The position numbers and the translations under genes were made by a program. DNA of 64,000 nucleotides from contig CAJNDS010002311.1 in the NCBI GenBank assembly GCA_905221605.1, forward strand, positions 27,501 through 91,500, given 5' to 3'. Of this stretch, positions 59,287 through 64,000 are shown piece after piece (the stretch's first letter is position 1; each line of letters starts with the position of its first letter). A model generated the notes under the pieces. It was not told the DNA's origin. It saw nothing but the letters and a program-made list of their open reading frames with translations, and did not search any database. Source of the stretch: Symbiodinium natans. Taxonomy: Eukaryota; Sar; Dinophyceae; Suessiales; Symbiodiniaceae.

Positions 59287-59970
59287 CCCCTAAACCCTAA
59301 ACCCTAAACCCTAAACCCTAAACCCTAAAGCCTAAAGCCTAAAGCCTAAAGCCTAAAGCCTAAAGCCTAAAGCCTAAAGCCTAAAGCCTAAAGCCTAAAG
59401 CCTAAAGCCTAAAGCCTAAAGCCTAAAGCCTAAAGCCTAAAGCCTAAAGCCTATAGCCTAAAGCCTAAAGCCTAAAGCCTAAAGCCTAAAGCCTAAAGCC
59501 TAAAGCCTAAAGCCTAAAGCCTAAAGCCTAAAGCCTAAAGCCTAAAGCCTAAAGCCTAAAGCCTAAAGCCTAAAGCCTAAAGCCTAAAGCCTAAAACCTA
59601 AAGCCTAAAGCCTAAAGCCTAAAGCCTAAAGCCTAAAGCCTGAAGCTTAGAGCCTAAAGCCTAAAGCCTAAAGCCTAAAGCCTAAAGCCTAAAGCCTAAA
59701 GCCTAAAGCCTAAAGCCTAAAGCCAAAAGCCAAAAGCCTAAAGCCTAAAGCCTAAAGCCTAAAGCCTAAAGCCTAAAGCCTAAAGCCTAAAGCCTAAAGC
59801 CTAAAGCCTAAAGCCTAGAGCCTAAAGCCTAAAGCCTAAAGCCTAAAGCCTAAAGCCTAAAGCCTAAAGCCTAAAGCCTAAACCCTAAAGCCTAAAGCCT
59901 AAACCCTAAACCCTAAAGCCTAAAGCCTAAAGCCTAAAGCCTAAAGCCTAAACCCTAAACCCTAAACCCT
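59287..59970 (-). repeat. 670 bp homogenised AAAGCCT array in a CCCTAAA frame
   Basis: Begins and ends with canonical CCCTAAA. Between about 59326 and 59945 are some 80 copies of CCTAAAG with few exceptions (a CCTATAG, a CCTGAAG, two CCAAAAG). One C-to-G variant has spread across the whole array. Confidence 0.97.
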
Positions 59971-60084
59971 CAACCCTAACCCTAACGCTACGTAGGGCTG
60001 GGCTTCATCACTGCGGTCTGGGGAGCGTCGACCAGCTGGCTCTGCACAGCTGCAACATCCCCGCCATACCTGGCGGCTTCTGGG

Positions 60085-60222
60085 CAGGGTTTGGGGTTTA
60101 GGGTTCAGGGTTTAGGGCTTAGGAGTTTGGAGTTTAGGGTTTAGGGTTTAGGGTTTAGGGTTTAGGGTTTAGGGTTTAGGGTTTAGCGTTTAGGGTTTAG
60201 GGTTTAGCGTTTAGGGTTTCGG
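60085..60222 (+). repeat. TTTAGGG block
   Basis: Degenerate at the left, canonical in the middle, two TTTAGCG units at the right. With 59287-59970 it is outward-facing around about 115 bp. Confidence 0.93.
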
Positions 60223-60355
60223 AACCTTGAGCCCTTTATTGACCCCTGGAGAAGCCACGAACCTCTCATCCCTGAAGTCCTCCATAGTCATCCGCTTTTC
60301 AACCCAGACTCAGAAGCTTTCAAGCCCGATACTTCCGCACCCCCCTCCCCCCCAC
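60223..60355. other. Unique piece
   Basis: No feature recognised. Confidence 0.5.
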
Positions 60356-60392
60356 CCTAAACCCTAAACCCTAAACCCTAAACCCTAAACCC
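60356..60392 (-). repeat. CCCTAAA block
   Basis: Five perfect units. Confidence 0.94.
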
Positions 60393-60820
60393 TTGTAGCC
60401 AACCTACAACAGGAATGAACGAACGCGTCGTAAAGCCCCAAAACCCAGGAAGGAACCCTCTGCACATGCCGCAACAGGATCCCCCAAAGGGACCAGAATT
60501 CAGAACCTCCCATAGGAACTGTAGTTCAGAGAACCACCTTCCGAAGACGAACACAACAACATATGTCCACCGTGAGCAGGCACATTCTTCACTAATAAAC
60601 CCCAAGCCAAGAAGTCTCGAAGACAACTACACTCAAAAAAAATAAACCTGTTAAAGCCCACAGCCCCAACACCCGTAAACCCTAAACCCTGGACCCTCAA
60701 GCCCTCAAACCGAAAAGCCTTGAACCTTAAACTCAAAGACCAACAGCCCTGAACCCCTGAACCCCTAAACCCCCTGACACCCCCACCTCGCCCCGAGCCA
60801 ATAAAGAGTCCTTATGGTTC
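60393..60820. other. Unique segment
   Basis: Overlapping frames 60415-60645 (+) and 60378-60626 (-) without recognised similarity. CCCTAAA remnant at 60676-60690 and CCCCTGAA units near 60748-60772. Confidence 0.45.
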
Positions 60821-60821
60821 T

Positions 60822-60992
60822 AAGCCCTAAACCCTAAACCCTAAACCCTAAACCCTAAACCCTAAACCCTAAACCCTAAACCTTAGGGCTCAAAACCCTA
60901 AACCCTAAACCCCAAAAACCCCCAAGACCCCCCCCAAACCCCACCCGAAACCCTAAACCCTAAACCCTAAACCCCAAACCCCAAACCCCAAA
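60822..60992 (-). repeat. CCCTAAA block with CCCCAAA tail
   Basis: Canonical units, a CCTTAGGGCTC polarity blip at 60882, further CCCTAAA, then CCCCAAA. Confidence 0.93.
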
Positions 60993-61127
60993 CCCCGACC
61001 TGGAGTCGCCCCAAGCCAAGACCTGGCCGTCCCCGGCCATGGCGGCAAAGGCCCCATCGGAGCCCACGATCTCGCGGATGTCCGTCAGCTGCGCACAGCT
61101 TTTGGGATGTTCTTTCTTTTGCTTGGT

Positions 61128-61260
61128 CGAGGGTTTAGGGTTTAGGGTTTAGGGTTTAGGGTTTAGGGTTTAGGGTTTAGGGTTTTTTGGGGTTTGGGGT
61201 TTGGCGTCTGGGGCTTGGGGCTTGGGGTTTGGGGTTTGGGGTTTGGGGTCTGGGGTCTCG
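61128..61260 (+). repeat. TTTAGGG then GGGGTTT block
   Basis: Eight canonical units, then GGGGTTTGGGGCTTG-like units. Confidence 0.93.
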
Positions 61261-61560
61261 GGAGGGGAGGATGGTTCAGGGCTTATCTAAGGTTTGGGAC
61301 TTAGTCAGTTGGAGCTTAGGGATTTTTTGCTGGGGTTTAGCTAAAAACTCTTTAAAAACAATCTAAAGAAGCTTGTTTTACTCGAAATACACGGGCCTGT
61401 ATTCCGACGCACTCTCCAGAAAACATATACGTTTGTACATATTAAATGTAAACATAGACAAATAAATAAATGCATAATACACGTATGTATATATATATAT
61501 ATATATATCAAAGACCCTGGAATCCATCCCACCTGTCAGTCTTGCCCATGTACTCTTCAC
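61261..61560. other. AT-richer unique segment with (TA)n
   Basis: TA/CATA microsatellite at about 61484-61509. No gene; frames here are from the microsatellite. Confidence 0.5.
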
Positions 61561-61609
61561 TCAGGAACTTACCACACACACACACATCTAGTATCTTGTG
61601 AAGGTAACC

Positions 61610-61725
61610 GCCAAGTTGGGGCCCTTATTATAATAATATGCAAAGAGTGAATGAAGTATGTTCACGCACGCTCGTTCTCTTCTTTGCACTTGTTATAATT
61701 AAGGGGCGTTCGCAAGCTCACTTTT
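61610..61725. mobile_element. Possible fold-back element
   Basis: GGGGCCCTTATTATAATAAT with TGCAAAGAGTG at the left and TCTTTGCACTTGTTATAATT with AAGGGGC at the right pair with mismatches. A candidate element adjoining the LysR remnant. Confidence 0.5.
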
Positions 61726-61799
61726 TTCACTTCACGTAACAATTGTTGGTTATCTTGCGTTCCCATGCGCTATGGGCTATAGTGTTGATATCTCTACAA

Positions 61800-62007
61800 T
61801 TAAGAATAAAGCAAATCTTGACCCATTGGGGTGAGGGATTGCCGTCTGGTCGTCCGTTTTAACAGCGGGTTTCCCAAATCTTCTTCCAAAGTTTTCAGAT
61901 GCTGACTGATCTGTGGGGGCTGGCGGTGTAGAATTAGGGGGAGAGGTTTGCTTAAGTTTAAAGAAGTCTGAGATCTCGGGATGTTTACAGTATAAGCGCA
62001 AAACTGC
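61800..62007 (-). pseudogene. LysR-type helix-turn-helix remnant, frameshifted and truncated
   Basis: Minus-strand codons from 61913 down to 61800 read ISQHLKTLEEDLG, then RTTRRQSLTPMGQ, ending in TAA. This matches the second half of the LysR N-terminal winged helix: the S.Q...LE..LG recognition-helix region, then R..R...LTP.G of the wing. The first half (LRLYCKHPEISDFFK, about 62001-61957) is in another frame, like the LR.F...AE..SF.KAA start of LysR proteins. About 46 bases lie between the halves instead of the usual 33 or so. No effector domain follows the stop. LysR regulators are bacterial, with some encoded in algal plastids, so this looks like a decayed transferred fragment in an AT-richer island. 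It is not a working gene. Confidence 0.62.
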
Positions 62008-62154
62008 GTGAGGGAACCGCGGATTGCGTCCAAGACAGGTAGAAGGGTTTAGGGTTTAGGATTTCAGGATGGGCTCTGTATAAAAAACACGAAAAATTCT
62101 AAGGGGGCTATAGAAACCCTCAAAACACCCTAAGCCCTGAATCCTAATACCACT

Positions 62155-62252
62155 GAACCTAAACCCAAAACCCCTAAACCCCTAAACCCTAAACCCCTAA
62201 ACCCTAAACCCTAAACCCTGACCCTAAACCCTAAACCCTAAACCCTAAACAC
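62155..62252 (-). repeat. CCCTAAA block
   Basis: About 13 units, CCCCTAAA at the left. Confidence 0.94.
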
Positions 62253-62630
62253 TGGCGGGGTAGGGAGACTTTCGACTGGGCGTTGGGGGGTTAAAGTCGC
62301 ACCTCCACGTTGGCGACGTGGCCGCCAGAGGATGCCTTGAGTGTGTGGCAAATTCAGTTTAGGGGCTCTAGGGGTTTAGGGTTTATAGGGATTAGGGTTC
62401 AGGGACCCTTTAGCACGTTCTTCTCCTGAAAACCTGCACAATTCACGAGAAGGTGCCTGCTAGTGGAGTTACAAGGCCCCAACTTGGGTTATGACTAAGT
62501 CCTATCATGATTCTGCCTACTCCCTTCTTACCATAGGGGGAGCCCGATTGGTCCCTGCACATCACTTTATGTAGCCTCGAGGCTTGAGAGTTGAGTTCGG
62601 CGGGATGAACGATTGATTTGTCTCAGTCTC
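62253..62630. other. Unique segment
   Basis: TTTAGGGG-like motif at 62356-62392. No gene or element recognised. Confidence 0.5.
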
Positions 62631-62631
62631 C

Positions 62632-62808
62632 CGTGGTAGCCCAGTAACAAAATAATAAGGGTAATTACCCTTTTTTTGGGTTGGTCACTTTAAACAGGAA
62701 CCTTGAACCAAAAACCATATAACAAGGGTGCCCATTTTGGGGTTGGTCACTTTGTAAAGCAACCTTGAACCAAAAAAAGGGGTGAAGGGTACCCCTGGGC
62801 TACCAAGC
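62632..62808. mobile_element. Family C element with internal tandem duplication
   Basis: CGTGGTAGCCCAGTAACAAA and ACCCCTGGGCTACCAAGC are the ends. TTTGGGTTGGTCACTTTAAA...GGAACCTTGAACCAAAAA at about 62674 is repeated at about 62732 as TTGGGGTTGGTCACTTTGTA...CAACCTTGAACCAAAAA, so this copy is about 60 bp longer than its relatives. Confidence 0.88.
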
Positions 62809-62809
62809 T

Positions 62810-62946
62810 AATCCCTTCCCCCTAATATTAAACCCCCACTACCCCCTAATATTAAATACCCCCGCTAATACTGTAATAGAACTATAAAGGGGGGTTTTTA
62901 ATATTAGGGGATAGGGGGGGGGGGTTAATATTAGGGGGAAGGGATT
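62810..62946. mobile_element. Family K element, long perfect terminal inverted repeats
   Basis: The first 22 and last 22 bases are exact inverted copies (AATCCCTTCCCCCTAATATT begins the left one), and pairing continues with few mismatches for about 50 bp per arm through a second CCCCTAATATTAAA motif. It abuts the family C element with no gap, and the left flank ends in CCAAGCT. No coding capacity. Confidence 0.92.
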
Positions 62947-63067
62947 ATTGCAGCCGGTTGTCTTGCCCCCAGGTGATTACGCGGCCGTCCGCAGTGATCG
63001 CGGCAAAGGCATTCCTGCGCTAAGGATGACTTCCCACTTCCAAGCAGAAGCGGCAGGCAAGTCGGTA

Positions 63068-63128
63068 CCCTAAACCCTAAACCCTAAACCCTAAACCCTA
63101 AACTCTAAACCCTAAACTCTAAACCCTG
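63068..63128 (-). repeat. CCCTAAA block
   Basis: About nine units with CTCTAAA variants. Confidence 0.94.
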
Positions 63129-63246
63129 AGTGGCAGCAATCACGTCAGGATGCTTGTACACACGCACATGCGAATATGGCTGAAGCCGCTGGATCCCAAT
63201 CTCCGCTACCCCCTTGAGCTGAGGCGAACATGGCTTCAAACCCGTG

Positions 63247-63256
63247 GCGCTCTCTC

Positions 63257-63296
<40 letters not shown>

Positions 63297-63297
63297 G

Positions 63298-63330
<33 letters not shown>

Positions 63331-63432
63331 CATATGTACATACATACACATACATACGCATACATACGTACATGCATACATACATACATACATGTACTTA
63401 CATATATACATATATATATATGTATATACATT
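63247..63432. repeat. Compound microsatellite (CT)n-(TA)n-(CATA)n
   Basis: CTCT with two GCTCT breaks (63250-63310), TGTATATATATATATATA, then CATACATA/CATATATA units. Open frames on both strands (S-L-S-L, Y-I-Y-I) are artefacts. Confidence 0.95.
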
Positions 63433-63536
63433 ATACCGAGCAAAAGAACAGCTCTAAACCCTACAAACCAAAAGCCAACTCAAACCTTGAACCCTCACAG
63501 GGTTATAGGGTTGTAAGGTTTAGGGTTCAGGGTATA

Positions 63537-63642
63537 GCCTAAACCCTAAACCCTAAACCCTGAGTCCTAAACCCTCAAACCCTATCACCCCAAACCCCAA
63601 ACCCCCAACCCCAAACCCTAAACTTTAAGCCCTAAACCGCAC
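63537..63642 (-). repeat. CCCTAAA/CCCCAAA block
   Basis: Canonical at the left, CCCCAAA and CTTTAAG at the right. Confidence 0.92.
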
Positions 63643-64000
63643 TGCAGGTCCTGGAGGCCGCGATGCGAACAACATCCCGGAGCTCTGCCTGGACTCCGCT
63701 GCTATTGGCGCCTGCCGCCTCGCTGGACTCAGGGTGTCCCAAAAAGGGGTGCCCCAGGGTTTAGGGTTTAGGGTTTAGGGTTTAGGACAACCCTCAAAAA
63801 AAGAAAGGGCACCCGTTTCCGCCTGGGGAATTCTGGATGGATGTAGGTGTTTGGGAGTCAAGGGGTTTTGGTGGTTAGGGGCTTCGGGGCTTTCAGGGAT
63901 CTTTGTGTTGTGTGACTTAGGGAAAAGGTACTTTGGTGGTTTGCACAAGCTGGAAACGACAGGATCAAAGCTTATGACGGTGCAATACACACTTCCCCCT
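63643..64000. other. Unique piece, short TTTAGGG block and window end
   Basis: GC-rich unique DNA, TTTAGGG at 63758-63786 (outward-facing with 63537), then unrecognised DNA to the end. Confidence 0.6.

Noticed and set aside
63150-63542. 130-codon frame with S-L-S-L and Y-I-Y-I runs
   Set aside because: Encoded entirely by the CT, TA and CATA microsatellites.
1-64000. CRISPR arrays
   Set aside because: Regular repeats are 7-9 bp telomeric units without unique spacers; the larger repeats are inverted-end elements at irregular spacing. Nothing has repeat-spacer structure.
1-64000. tRNA or rRNA genes
   Set aside because: A few GGTTCGAA- or TTCGAACC-like strings (for example near 9205 and 27623) lack any accompanying cloverleaf, and no conserved rRNA core was seen. 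Absence by eye is not proof.
1-64000. A single true telomere or chromosome end
   Set aside because: The left-edge block has the right polarity but is only about 80 bp and is no longer than interior blocks, so a chromosome end cannot be claimed.
1-64000. Whole window as an assembly artefact
   Set aside because: Flank duplications, nested elements with consistent ends and interrupted copies of the same families argue for real structure. Individual joints such as 23404-23609 and homopolymer runs could still be assembly errors.

Overview
Nuclear DNA of a eukaryote in which plant/alveolate-type telomere repeat (TTTAGGG on one strand, CCCTAAA on the other) is scattered through the whole 64 kb. More than 90 interstitial blocks were seen, from about 20 bp to about 670 bp, in both polarities and many degenerate. 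Between them lie short unique segments (mostly 70-600 bp), small terminal-inverted-repeat elements of the MITE type, poly-C/poly-G runs and microsatellites. TTTAGGG telomeres, very low gene density, intronless coding sequence and the general look of the unique DNA suggest an alga or alveolate, perhaps a dinoflagellate. This is an inference; no rRNA, tRNA or known marker gene fixes the taxon. The window opens in a CCCTAAA block, the orientation of a left chromosome end, so a subtelomeric origin is possible.

Layout. 1-8 kb: dense telomeric blocks, family A mobile elements and a 570 bp TTTAGGGG array. 8-31 kb: alternating telomeric blocks and unique segments with MITE families A, B, C, E, F, G, H, I, L and M, several nested. 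31.0-32.5 kb: the only convincing gene, an intronless multi-pass membrane protein on the minus strand. 33-46 kb: homogenised variant arrays (AAGCCCT, TTTTAGGG, CCCCCCAAA), a three-unit family D cluster, the family J element and a large G/C hairpin at 43.6 kb. 46-59 kb: more blocks and two or three uncertain coding fragments. 59.3-60.0 kb: a 670 bp array of AAAGCCT. 61.3-62.0 kb: an AT-richer island carrying a broken LysR-type helix-turn-helix gene. 62.6-62.9 kb: a duplicated family C element abutting a long-TIR family K element. 63.2-63.4 kb: compound microsatellite.

The most interesting structure is how the telomeric blocks sit in the DNA. At least four are flanked by direct repeats of 18-30 bp of otherwise unique sequence (419/508, 7514/7633, 16656/16829, 52324/52426), as expected if repeats were inserted at staggered breaks whose ends were filled in. 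At least seven interrupt MITEs. One (23404-23609) is a head-to-head TTTAGGG-to-CCCTAAA junction like a chromosome-fusion scar. Several short unique segments are bounded by CCCTAAA on the left and TTTAGGG on the right, like tiny linear chromosomes.

MITE families are lettered A-O here for convenience, and no database comparison was possible. No transposase, reverse transcriptase or telomerase gene is visible, so the elements would depend on machinery elsewhere. For telomeric blocks, strand '+' means TTTAGGG is on the displayed strand and '-' means CCCTAAA is.
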